NCBI GenBank assembly: GCA_016699305.1
Contig: CP064970.1
Coordinates: 248,001-312,000, forward strand
Reading direction: 5' to 3'
DNA: 64,000 bases
Source: Alphaproteobacteria bacterium
GTDB lineage: Bacteria; Pseudomonadota; Alphaproteobacteria; GCA-016699305
Part shown: one piece after another, positions 32,585-41,050 of the stretch
Position numbering within the stretch: the first letter of the stretch is position 1
How the letters are laid out: every line of letters starts with the position of its first letter
Notes under the pieces: generated by a model
The model's input: only the letters and a program-made list of their open reading frames with translations
Told to the model about the DNA's origin: nothing
The model's database searches: none
Position numbers and translations under genes: made by a program

Positions 32585-34485
32585 GATCGTGGCCGTTGAA
32601 CCCGTGGTTGCGGCGAAATATCGAGGCTTTCCGGATGTGGTCTTGGCGCGTGCGCCTGGTGGATACGCTGGCCGTCGCCTTGGCTATTGCCGCTTTGGTG
32701 GCGGGGCTGGCCACTTATGCCGCCTTGACCCGTACGCCGCCTTTTGGAGACGACCCGGCCACCGTGACAGTGTTGTTGACCATCGACGTGGTCTTGCTGT
32801 TGCTGCTGGGCGTTCTGGTCACGCGCCGTGCCATTGTGTTGTTGATCCGCCGCCGTCGCGGGTTGGCCGGATCGCGGCTGCATTTGCGTGTGGTGTGGAT
32901 ATTCAGTCTGCTGGCGGCGGCACCCGCAGGGTTGATGGCGACCTTCGCGGCCGTGTTCTTGTTTCTTGGCATGCAAACTTGGTTTGACCACCAGGTGCGC
33001 ACGGCGGTTAGCGAATCTCTGGCCGTGGCCGAGGCGTATCTCCAAGAACATAAGCAAAATATCCGTGGCGACGCGCTGGCCATGGCCAATGACCTGAATC
33101 GCCAGGCCGCGCGCCTTAGCTCGGAACCAGCTTTGCTTAGCGAAGCCGTCGAAGCGCAAGGCATGCTGCGCAATCTGACCGAGGTGCTGATCTTCGACGC
33201 CAATGGCCGCATCCTGGCGCGATCGGGCCTGACTTTTTCTCTGGAGTTCGAGCCAATCGCCGATGATGCGCTCGAAAAAGCCCGTCAGGGCGACGTGGTT
33301 TTGATGGTAGGGGAGGGAGAGAATCGGGTCCGCGCCCTGGTGCAGCTGGATGCTTTTGGCGATACTTTCCTGTTTGTAGGGCGCGCGGTCGAGCCGCGTG
33401 TGCTGAGCCATATGAGCCGGACTCAAAGCGCTGTACAAAATTATCAGGCTCTTGAGGGTAAACGTCATGGCCTGCAATTGACGGCATCTCTGATCTTCAT
33501 TGTCGTGGCCTTGTTGGTGCTGATGGCGGCAATTTGGGCGGGTCTGCATTTTGCCACGCGTTTGATGGCACCGGTCAGCGCGTTGATCGACGCGGCCGAA
33601 CAGGTACGCGCGGGCAATCTGGAAGTCCGCGTGCCCGAAGACCTATCGGCGGGAGAGGATGAATTGGCCTCTTTGTCGAGATCCTTTAACCGCATGACCG
33701 GTCAGTTGGGGGACTTGGTAGCCGCCCAGCGTAAGGCCGCATGGTCTGACGTGGCGCGGCGCATCGCGCACGAGATCAAAAACCCCTTGACCCCCATTCA
33801 GCTGTCGGCTGAGCGTTTGCGCCGCCGCTATCTCAAGGAAATCACCAGCGATCCCGAGACCTTCCAAACCTGCATCGACACCATTATCCGTCATGTCGAG
33901 GATATCGGGCGGATGGTCGAAGAGTTTTCGGCTTTCGCGCGTATGCCGGCCCCGATGATGCGCCAGCAGGATTTGGCTCCCGTTTTGAAGGAAACGGTAT
34001 TTTTGTTGTCCTCGGCGCGTCCCAACATCAAAATGAGTCAGACCCTGCCTGACGAGTCCGTCTCGTTATTCTGCGATGGTCGGCAGATCGCCCAGGCATT
34101 AACCAATCTTCTCAAGAACGCCTGTGAAGCCATTGATGCGCGGCCCGAAGACCCATCGCCTCCGCTTGGCGAGATTACCGTCACATTAAGCCAAGATGCA
34201 TATGAGGTGACGCTATCGATTGCCGATAACGGAAAGGGACTGCCTCACGAAGAGCGCGCCCGGTTGACCGAGCCTTATGTGACGACCCGCGCCAAAGGCA
34301 CGGGACTAGGATTGGCCATTGTCAAAAAAATTGCCGAGGATCATAGTGGGCGCCTGATGATGACGGATCGTGTGCAAGGCCAGCCTTCGTTGGGCGCGCG
34401 TGTTGATCTTGTCCTGCCAAAAGGGCAGACTAGGGACGAAAAATTACTGCGGGAGGTGGGGGGCCATGCGAATGTCGGCGCATGA
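32581..34485 (+). CDS. ntrY: Nitrogen-regulation sensor histidine kinase NtrY (short form)
   Basis: 634 residues starting with GTG 32581 inside the stop of the fis-like gene. Three N-terminal hydrophobic helices (about 26-48, 63-85, 103-131) and one at 301-322 enclose a periplasmic domain. A HAMP domain follows (APVSALIDAAEQVRAGNLEV), then HisKA with phospho-acceptor His397 in ARRIAHEIKNPLTP, and the ATPase boxes NLLKNACEAID, DNGKGLP and GTGLGLAIVKKIAE. NtrY senses nitrogen or redox state and phosphorylates NtrX. The PAS domain usual between HAMP and HisKA is missing, making the protein shorter than typical NtrY. Confidence 0.9.
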   Translation: MRSWPLNPWLRRNIEAFRMWSWRVRLVDTLAVALAIAALVAGLATYAALTRTPPFGDDPATVTVLLTIDVVLLLLLGVLVTRRAIVLLIRRRRGLAGSRLHLRVVWIFSLLAAAPAGLMATFAAVFLFLGMQTWFDHQVRTAVSESLAVAEAYLQEHKQNIRGDALAMANDLNRQAARLSSEPALLSEAVEAQGMLRNLTEVLIFDANGRILARSGLTFSLEFEPIADDALEKARQGDVVLMVGEGENRVRALVQLDAFGDTFLFVGRAVEPRVLSHMSRTQSAVQNYQALEGKRHGLQLTASLIFIVVALLVLMAAIWAGLHFATRLMAPVSALIDAAEQVRAGNLEVRVPEDLSAGEDELASLSRSFNRMTGQLGDLVAAQRKAAWSDVARRIAHEIKNPLTPIQLSAERLRRRYLKEITSDPETFQTCIDTIIRHVEDIGRMVEEFSAFARMPAPMMRQQDLAPVLKETVFLLSSARPNIKMSQTLPDESVSLFCDGRQIAQALTNLLKNACEAIDARPEDPSPPLGEITVTLSQDAYEVTLSIADNGKGLPHEERARLTEPYVTTRAKGTGLGLAIVKKIAEDHSGRLMMTDRVQGQPSLGARVDLVLPKGQTRDEKLLREVGGHANVGA

Positions 34486-35863
34486 TATCTTGATTGTTGA
34501 TGACGAGACCGATATTCGGCGCAGCATTTCGGGCTTGCTGAAGGATGAAGGCTTGTCTCCCCGTGAAGCCGCCCATTCCGATGAGGCATTGACCCAAATC
34601 GCTGCGCGCTGTCCCAGCATGGTTCTTCTGGATATTTGGCTGCAAGGCAGTCGGATGGACGGGTTAGAGCTGTTGCGCCATTTGCGTCAGAACCACCCAG
34701 GCGTGCCCGTGGTGATGATCAGCGGGCACGGCAATATTGAAACGGCGGTGGCGGCCATCAAGGACGGTGCCTATGATTTCATCGAAAAGCCGTTTAAGGC
34801 CGACAGGCTGTTGCTGGTTGTCAGTCGTGCTATTGAAGCGGCGCAATTGCGCCGCGAGAATGAGGAATTGCGTTTTCGCTCGGGTGTAGTCAGCGCACTG
34901 ACGGGTGAATCTGAACCCATTCGCCGTGTGCGCCAAGCGATCGAAAAGGTTGCTCCGACTGGCAGCCGCGTGATGCTGGCGGGGCCTGCTGGATCCGGCA
35001 AAGAGGTCGCGGCTCGGGCCCTGCACTTGCAATCGCGCCGCGCGAGCGGCCCGTTCGTGGTGGTTAATTGCGCCGTGCTGCGTCCGGACAGGCTGGAGAT
35101 TGAGCTGTTTGGCACAGAGGCCAATTCCCATGGCGAACGCCGTATCGGCACGTTAGAGCAGGCCCATAACGGCACCTTGCTGTTGGACGAAGTGGCCGAC
35201 ATGCCGCTTGAAACCCAAGGCAAAGTGGTGCGTGTGTTGCAAGAGCAATGCTTTGTGCGCGTGGGTGGCGAGCGGCGCGTGGATGTGGATGTGCGCATCC
35301 TGGCCTCCAGCAACCGCGATCTGCAGGCAGAGATGACGGCGGGTCGCTTCCGCCAGGACCTGTATTACCGTTTGAACGTGGTGCCGATGGTTCTGCCGCC
35401 ATTGACCCAGCGCCGCGAGGATATTCCAACTCTGGCGCGCGAACTGATGATTAGCGCCGCGCAATCGGCTGGCCTGCCTGTACGTGAATTGGCTGCTGAT
35501 GCCTTGGTTGCCCTACAGGCTTATGATTGGCCTGGCAATGTGCGCCAGATGCGCAATGTGATGGATTGGCTGTTGGTGATGGCCGGTGGCGACCCGCGCG
35601 AGGCCGTGCGCGCCGAGATGCTGCCGCCGGAAGTGCGTATGGCTACGCCCGCCGTGCTGCGCTGGGATCACGGCGATGAGATCATGGGACTTCCCTTGCG
35701 CGATGCGCGCGAAATGTTTGAACGTGAATATCTGATGGCTCAGGTCACCCGCTTTGGCGGCAATATCTCGCGCACCGCTAGCTTCGTAGGCATGGAACGC
35801 TCGGCCCTACACCGCAAGCTAAAAACGCTGGGCGTGCATGGCGGAATGGAAAAACTGAACTGA
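34466..35863 (+). CDS. ntrX: Response regulator NtrX
   Basis: 465 residues from ATG 34466 (GGGAGG upstream), overlapping ntrY by 20 bases. Receiver domain with DILIVDDETDIRRS, phospho-acceptor Asp56 in LLDIWLQ and the lysine in FIEKPFK; then an AAA+ domain (Walker A GPAGSGKE, Walker B GTLLLDEVADMP, RFRQDLYYRLNVVP) and a C-terminal Fis-type helix-turn-helix (GGNISRTASFVGMERSALHR). Where sigma-54 activators have the GAFTGA loop, this reads LFGTEANSHGERRIG, so it is unlikely to activate sigma-54. The loss is known from other alphaproteobacterial NtrX. Confidence 0.92.
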   Translation: MRMSAHDILIVDDETDIRRSISGLLKDEGLSPREAAHSDEALTQIAARCPSMVLLDIWLQGSRMDGLELLRHLRQNHPGVPVVMISGHGNIETAVAAIKDGAYDFIEKPFKADRLLLVVSRAIEAAQLRRENEELRFRSGVVSALTGESEPIRRVRQAIEKVAPTGSRVMLAGPAGSGKEVAARALHLQSRRASGPFVVVNCAVLRPDRLEIELFGTEANSHGERRIGTLEQAHNGTLLLDEVADMPLETQGKVVRVLQEQCFVRVGGERRVDVDVRILASSNRDLQAEMTAGRFRQDLYYRLNVVPMVLPPLTQRREDIPTLARELMISAAQSAGLPVRELAADALVALQAYDWPGNVRQMRNVMDWLLVMAGGDPREAVRAEMLPPEVRMATPAVLRWDHGDEIMGLPLRDAREMFEREYLMAQVTRFGGNISRTASFVGMERSALHRKLKTLGVHGGMEKLN

Positions 35864-35936
35864 TCTATGCCAAAATCTATCAAAGCCATTGACATCTTGC
35901 TCTTGGCAAAGCAAAAGACAGACGTTGATCGACAAC

Positions 35937-36011
35937 GCTGCTGTAGCTCAGGGGTAGAGCACGTCCTTGGTAAGGACGGGGTCGGAGGTTCGATTCCTCT
36001 CAGCAGCACCA
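35937..36011 (+). tRNA. tRNA-Thr (GGT)
   Basis: 75 bases with encoded CCA. Acceptor GCTGCTG pairs with CAGCAGC, D arm GCTCAGGGGTAGAGC, anticodon arm CGTCC-TTGGTAA-GGACG with GGT, T arm GGAGGTTCGATTCCTC. It lies 73 bases after ntrX and at the edge of an AT-rich accessory stretch. Confidence 0.96.
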
Positions 36012-36342
36012 GTTTTTCTTTTATGTTTCAAAGACTTACGCGCAATATTTTGGTGCCCAAATCGTTTATTTCTGCCCGATTTTTTCCGTGGAAGCATTTT
36101 GGAAGCAAGAGGGCGAAAGTCGCTTCCAATTTCTGACAAGTCATTCCGACAAAAAAATCCCATCCGATTGCGATCCAGGCTGATTTTTGCGTCGACAAAA
36201 AACTGCGAATCAATCGTATGGCCTGGGGGATGTTGTCCCACTCAAAAATCCCCCCAAAGTTTCACGGCCCGGCCCGATCTCGGTCATCGGATTTGCATAC
36301 GTCAGTATGTTCTTGATATGTTCGTCATATTCGGATAGCTTT
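36012..36342. other. AT-rich stretch after tRNA-Thr
   Basis: No supportable gene. It is AT-rich and disordered next to the GC-rich ntrX, and lies between a tRNA gene and an IS, the usual setting of decayed island DNA. One minus-strand frame (36210-36345) reads like protein (LSEYDEHIKNILTYANPMTE) but has no start and no recognised relative. Confidence 0.4.
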
Positions 36343-36616
36343 TTAACGCCTTTGGGTTGTGAGTTTCGTCTTTCGGTAAGAACCGCTCTCCATCAGATGG
36401 GGCGCTATCTCCAGCAATTCTGTGCCGAGGCGTGATTGCGTTGGACTAGAATCAGGGCGACAGGGCGAAGGTGTCGAGCTGAAAGCAATCTGACTATATA
36501 TGGCATGTGAACGGCCATAATATTTTGCCCATTCGCGATCTCCGTATGAGAAGTGCCACCATTCTCCATCAAAAGGGGCAAAACCAACACTTGTCATCGC
36601 AATCCTGAGCAACTGT
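36343..36616 (-). pseudogene. Truncated M15-family (VanX-like) D-Ala-D-Ala dipeptidase fragment
   Basis: The open frame enters from the IS boundary at 36616. Its first 40 residues read MTSVGFAPFDGEWWHFSYGD, then REWAKYYGRSHAIY, which is the C-terminal zinc-binding end of M15 dipeptidases of the VanX/DdpX group (the E-W-W-H motif carries the catalytic Glu and a zinc-ligand His). Everything upstream has been lost at the IS. The residues after about 45 look unlike the family, so the 3' end is also disturbed. Not functional. Confidence 0.62.
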
Positions 36617-36643
36617 TGAGCTGCACCCCGTCGTTTAGACCAG
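36617..36643. repeat. Left inverted end of the IS
   Basis: Begins TGAGCTGCACCCCG and ends TTTAGACCAG. It pairs with the right end at 22 of 27 positions; mismatches fall at positions 9 and 15-18. Confidence 0.85.
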
Positions 36644-36684
36644 CAAGTGGGGTAAATTAAGGTCCTTGGATTTACCCCTTTTTC

Positions 36685-37577
36685 TCATGCCGCTTTAGCC
36701 ATTTCTGGTTGTAGCGGTTGTTGCGCCTGTGGAGATGTGGGCAACGCACTTGCGTTGTCCATCATATCCACAGGCGATTTTGGCGCAAGAGCGAAGTGAA
36801 CGTGCTCCGGCGTCTGGTACGCCAGCGCCTGATGCGGGCGCTGGGTGTTGTAATACGCGATGTATTGGCCGAGGCTTGCACGCGCTTCCTCGATGGTCGC
36901 GTAGTCCTTCAGATAAACCTCCTCGTACTTGACGCTGCGCCAGAAACGCTCGGTGAAGATGTTGTCCTGATAGCTGGCGCGTCCGTCCATGCTGATGCGC
37001 GCGCCCGCCTCGCGCAAAGTCTCCGTGAACGCGAAGCTCGTGAACTGACTGCCTTGGTCGGTGTTAAAGATGGACGGCGTTCCTTTGGTCAAAGCCTCGC
37101 GCAACGCCTCGACACAGAAGTCACTTTCCATCGTCGCCGACAAACGCCAGCTGACGACATAGCGGCTGTACCAGTCGATCACCGCGATCAGATAGCAATG
37201 CCGACGCCCCAACCGGATGTAGGTGATGTCCGTCGCCCATACCTGATTAGGTCCCGTGATCGCCAGATTCTTTAGCAAATACGGGTAAATCGGATGCTTC
37301 GGATGCGGCTTGCTCGTGTTCGGCCTGGGGTAAATCGCCTGCAAGCCCAAAAGGCGCATCAGCCGCCGCACGCGCTTGTGATTGACGTCGCGCCCCTCGC
37401 GCTGCAACAGCTTCGTCAGTTTCCGATAGCCCAAAAACGGATGCGCCGTGTACATCTCGTCCAGCCGCCGCATCAGTCGCTCGCGGGCCGAGGCTCGTAA
37501 TACACGCTGGCCCTGTTCAGCGACAGCAAATCGCATTGCCGCCGAACGCTCGTCTCCGGATTGGTTCTCTCAATCAT
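36685..37577 (-). pseudogene. IS3-family transposase orfB, frameshifted
   Basis: The main part (residues from MRRLDEMYTAHPFLGYRKL) contains the DDE catalytic core: Asp in WATDITYIRLG, Asp in IFNTDQGSQFTS and Glu in NIFTERFWRSVKYEE, with the C-terminal YYNTQRPHQAL. The usual N-terminus is in another frame: from ATG 37577 it reads TNPETSVRRQCDLLSLNRAS, VYYEPRP, then stops at 37473. The two frames must be joined near 37480 to give a whole orfB, so a one- or two-base change has inactivated it. An ATG in the main frame (37536) would lack this domain. Confidence 0.8.
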
Positions 37578-37597
37578 GCTAAGGCGCTCCTTCCTCG

Positions 37598-37879
37598 TCA
37601 GCGCCCCAGTTTTCTGGACAAAAAATCCAGATCCATTTTCAACCTCCCGATTTGCTCGTACAGCGCCGCCTCGGGTTTTTCTTCCGCCTTCTTACGCCCG
37701 CGCCGCTGCGCAAACCTCTCGCCCATCGCCTCCAGCGCTTGGCTCTTCCATTCCTTGATCTGCGCCGGATGCACGCTGTGCTCCTGCGCAATCTGCGAAA
37801 TCGGCGTGTCCCCAGCCAGCGCCGACAACACAACTTTCAGCTTCGTTTCCTTCGTGTGTTTCTTCCGTATCCCAGTCAT
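37598..37879 (-). CDS. IS3-family transposase orfA
   Basis: 93 residues. Helix-turn-helix of the IS3 orfA type: KETKLKVVLSALAGDTPISQ, IAQEHSVHPAQIKEWKSQAL, followed by a leucine-zipper-like C-terminus LYEQIGRLKMDLDFLSRKLG. It binds the IS ends and forms the OrfAB transposase by frameshifting. ATG 37879 lies 41 bases inside the right end. This orf is intact while orfB is broken, so the copy cannot move by itself. Confidence 0.88.
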   Translation of the reverse strand: MTGIRKKHTKETKLKVVLSALAGDTPISQIAQEHSVHPAQIKEWKSQALEAMGERFAQRRGRKKAEEKPEAALYEQIGRLKMDLDFLSRKLGR

Positions 37880-37919
37880 GTCCGTTCCCTTTCCGTACTC
37901 AGTTAGGGACCTTATATCA

Positions 37920-37946
37920 CTGGTCTAATTTTCGGGGGGCAGCTCA
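37920..37946. repeat. Right inverted end of the IS
   Basis: Read on the minus strand it begins TGAGCTGCCCCCCG and ends ATTAGACCAG, matching the left end at 22 of 27 positions. Confidence 0.85.
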
Positions 37947-38356
37947 CTAAGAGTACCAAGATATACGAGTCGATCATCTTCCCGCGCAGCGCGCAGCGTC
38001 AGCGTCTGGTGGTGGCCCATGAAGGTGGTCGTTTGAACCAGATCGGCGCGGTGATTGATCTTGACGGGCTGCCCGCACGCTCGGTGTCGCGCGAATACGC
38101 CACCATTCTTGAAATCCTGCTCAAACGATTTGGCCGCCCCGGCAACAGTTATGAGCAAGGCGAGTTTGTTGATCCTTTGACCGAAAATATCGCCCTGGGC
38201 AAATTTGCCCGTACGTTGGAATGGACCTTGCCTGATGGTGTGCTGCGTCTTGGGTTCCCTCAGCAGATCGATCAGAAACTCCGCCTGGAAGTTCAGAAAG
38301 CATCAAGCTTTGGCTCGCCTCGTGACACCTTGTGGGGCATGCCGGGCGTGAATTGA
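37947..38356 (+). pseudogene. 3' fragment of an unknown gene cut by the IS
   Basis: An open frame leaves the IS right end at once and runs about 136 codons to TGA at 38356. It includes IYESIIFPRSAQRQRLVVAH, EGGRLNQIGAVIDLDG and RRDTLW-like ending GSPRDTLWGMPGVN. Composition and continuity look like real coding sequence, with no start codon and ribosome site near the IS (a GTG at 38009 is unsupported). The 5' part is not on the left side of the IS. Family not recognised. Confidence 0.55.
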
Positions 38357-38560
38357 TAGGCCTGCTTGTCTGATAAATTTTCTGGGCTATCTGGGTTGAT
38401 GCCAGCGCCGACTAGATGCTGTGTGAGAAGTTTTTGGCAGGAAAGGGGCGGGTCGCGCTCCCTCAATCAGTCTGTAAAAAAGCTTGCCGCGTGATCGTGG
38501 GCCCGATGAGCCAGAGGCGTTGCATCTTCTGAAACGGTATCTTCATAGATCGCCGGAATG

Positions 38561-41050
38561 TTATTCAAGGCGTATAGATTTAACGCCAAGACCAAGGAGC
38601 CTTGTGTCGGCGTTGATGCCAAGATCTTTGGGCATTACCGCATCAGGAAAATCGAAATCTAGGCGCAGCTTATCTCCGGGATGGGCTTCAACTGGTAGTG
38701 TGATCTCCTGATCGTTATTGTCGATCGTGAACATAAATTCCTGCATTGGAGCACCATTAAGCGAAAAACGCACACGCTGTGAATGCAGCTTTGTAACCAT
38801 GGCATGGGCAAACAACACCATGCGTTTGGGCGCGGGTTCATCGGGATTCAGCGTACATTCGAAATAGGCCTTGGGGCCATCCGACCAACGTCCGTGCCCC
38901 TCGGCTGTACTGAAGCCATCGATAAGTACAGATTTCCCTATGATTTGTGAAAAATCATTATTTCTTAGACAATGACCGGATGCGTAGGACTGTCCGCTAA
39001 TTTCGTATAAATACCATTCCGATGTGTTGGTCCTATGCCTTGTCGGCAGGAACATGTTGGAGGAATGCATTGTGTTGTGTATCCCATTCCTATGTAGATG
39101 TTCCCCGTTTGTGAAGAATGAATTTGAAAAGACGAGTTTTTTGACGAGATGCACCCCCCCTTCTTCTGCGGGGGTTGGTGATATGTAATAGAGTTTTCCT
39201 CCCATTTTTTTTGTCATCTCGTGTAATTGTTCGATTACCTGTTCCTCATGTGGCATGTCTGCGCGGCTCTGCGAATAAAGGAATACTTTAACTCCGTAAT
39301 AGAGTCGTAAGGGCGTGAGTGGCACGGAGTTCATAGCTATCGTGAACAGGATGTCGTTATCAGATACGGCCTTTGCGATTTCTTGGGCAAAGGCTGGGGC
39401 CTCATCTTCCTGTTTTCCATATTGCAGGGCGGTATAGATGGAGAAGTATGTCAGCATGATTCCTATGCCTGCTAACGCGTACCATTTCTTATGGTTAGTG
39501 ATGAAACTCACGAGAATGGCGGCGCATAGAATGAGGCTGATTGGTACCATCTCTCCCGATAAGTAGCGGCCATAATAATACAGATAAGGGATACTTGGTT
39601 GGAGAAGGACAACCATCCATGCGAGGGAAAAGAATATCACAAATAATTGTGTTGCTCCATTCCATCTCAAATTTGAAAGAGGCGTAATACATAACAACAA
39701 AAGGCCCAACGGGCTGATAAGCAGCATCAGGCGATAGAGGACATGGTAGCGGATAATCCATGGGTCTTGATCTGGCGAGATGGCGCTAAAAAACAAGAAA
39801 GGATGAAGAATGCCCGTTTGATATAAGGCTATGATTGACGGGATTGACAGCAAGAGAGCGCAGGGTATGGCCCATGGCGCAAATCGTTGTGTGATGATGC
39901 TGACTTGGTAAGCCAAATGATCTCCTGGTCGCGTTCCCTTTGGCTTTCGCCAGACTACCAGAACAACCAGAACGCCCAACGCCACTCCGGCAGCGGCAAT
40001 CGCCACCAGAATTTGTGGTTTTGCCATTAGATTCAGGTGATTCATGATTGTCGTGAATAGAAGGTTTTGGTAAAAATAATAAAAAATGATGCTGACGGCG
40101 AATGCCAGTAATAAAGACAAGAGATACCCAGCGATCATAATACGTTGACGCACAGCCCATAAGGGCAGCAGGCACGCAACACCAAGCGCGGCCATAAACG
40201 GAATATGCATGATGAATTGGGGACGTGTATAAAGCAAAGCGTTAAAGCAAAGAAAAGAGATCAAGAGAAACAGAGTTTGCTGACGAGGCGGTTTCGCGCG
40301 CCAGCCACGCAGTAGGAACAGATAGCCGTTAATGGTGAAGGCGAAGGCGACCATCTCGCTTGCTGGGAATTTTGAAAAGAAAGCCAAAGCCGGATTGATG
40401 GCCAGGAATGCCATAGCCAGTAGGGCGGCGTGACGGTTTTCGAATACCTCTCGAGTTAAAAAGTAACCGCCTGCCAAGTAAAAAATGGAGAACATCAGTA
40501 AGGATAAAGTGTGGTTGCCTTCCCCAAGAAGAAAACCAGAAATTGCCATCCATGCGGGATGCAAAGGGTAGAAAACGACGCTCAACAAGGACTTCTCAGG
40601 ATTAACCAAGGTAACCCCGGCCAAAGGAGACAAATCATATATATGTTTTAATTCTTCCGAGAGCATGTTCCGAAGGGGATCGACGAAGAACAGACTCTTA
40701 TCATGCAGCAGCATCTTGGACATATTTGTATAAAGGCCCTGGTCTTGTCCGCCCATCAGATGGGGATAGATATCTATGCGGGCAAGGAGTGCGACGACGA
40801 TGATGGCCAGAACGATAAATATGAATCGTCTCTCTTGGTTTTCTAAACTTAAACGGGGCATGTAAATCTGCACATTACATACATGTAATGTGGCCATGCA
40901 GAGTAGGGCGGTCGTCCCCAAGATCAAAGGCACATCGAAATAGGACAGCGCGATAAGAACCATGGCTATTGCGCTGGCGATTCCCGTGGCCAGGATGGCC
41001 AAGCTATGTAAATCGATGGAGGTCGGCGGTATAGGTTTGGTGGTGCTCAT
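38561..41050 (-). CDS. Large membrane glycosyltransferase-like protein with C-terminal beta domain
   Basis: 829 residues from ATG 41050, overlapping the flippase stop as ATGA. About 13 transmembrane helices occupy residues 15-570. The first external loop carries DIYPHLMGGQDQGLYTNMSK, with the Asp expected of GT39/GT83-type (ArnT/PMT-like) lipid-linked sugar transferases. From about 580 to the end the protein is soluble and periplasmic, the last 110 residues being a beta-rich domain (FECTLNPDEPAPKRMVLFAH). It probably transfers a sugar from a polyprenyl carrier to the glycan in the periplasm. The substrate is unknown. Confidence 0.72.
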   Translation of the reverse strand: MSTTKPIPPTSIDLHSLAILATGIASAIAMVLIALSYFDVPLILGTTALLCMATLHVCNVQIYMPRLSLENQERRFIFIVLAIIVVALLARIDIYPHLMGGQDQGLYTNMSKMLLHDKSLFFVDPLRNMLSEELKHIYDLSPLAGVTLVNPEKSLLSVVFYPLHPAWMAISGFLLGEGNHTLSLLMFSIFYLAGGYFLTREVFENRHAALLAMAFLAINPALAFFSKFPASEMVAFAFTINGYLFLLRGWRAKPPRQQTLFLLISFLCFNALLYTRPQFIMHIPFMAALGVACLLPLWAVRQRIMIAGYLLSLLLAFAVSIIFYYFYQNLLFTTIMNHLNLMAKPQILVAIAAAGVALGVLVVLVVWRKPKGTRPGDHLAYQVSIITQRFAPWAIPCALLLSIPSIIALYQTGILHPFLFFSAISPDQDPWIIRYHVLYRLMLLISPLGLLLLCITPLSNLRWNGATQLFVIFFSLAWMVVLLQPSIPYLYYYGRYLSGEMVPISLILCAAILVSFITNHKKWYALAGIGIMLTYFSIYTALQYGKQEDEAPAFAQEIAKAVSDNDILFTIAMNSVPLTPLRLYYGVKVFLYSQSRADMPHEEQVIEQLHEMTKKMGGKLYYISPTPAEEGGVHLVKKLVFSNSFFTNGEHLHRNGIHNTMHSSNMFLPTRHRTNTSEWYLYEISGQSYASGHCLRNNDFSQIIGKSVLIDGFSTAEGHGRWSDGPKAYFECTLNPDEPAPKRMVLFAHAMVTKLHSQRVRFSLNGAPMQEFMFTIDNNDQEITLPVEAHPGDKLRLDFDFPDAVMPKDLGINADTRLLGLGVKSIRLE

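Larger units (their letters stand above)
36617..37946 (-). mobile_element. IS3-family insertion sequence, 1330 bases
   Basis: Bounded by 27-base inverted ends starting TGAGCTGC and finishing TTAGACCAG (22 of 27 identical). It carries the two-orf layout of the IS3 family on the minus strand: orfA (37598-37879) and orfB (36685-37577) with DDE transposase motifs. orfB is frameshifted. The three to five bases on either side do not match (CTGT left, CTAAG right), so no target duplication is visible. Both flanks are broken genes of different kinds, which points to an IS-mediated deletion or recombination rather than a clean insertion. Confidence 0.85.

Noticed and set aside
36210..36345. Minus frame with protein-like segment LSEYDEHIKNILTYANPMTE
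   Set aside because: No start codon, no family recognised, and bounded by stops; kept only as a note on decayed DNA.
38460..38560. Minus frame after the membrane glycosyltransferase reading ALNNIPAIYEDTVSEDATPL
   Set aside because: Out of frame with the preceding gene and has no start of its own; could be chance.
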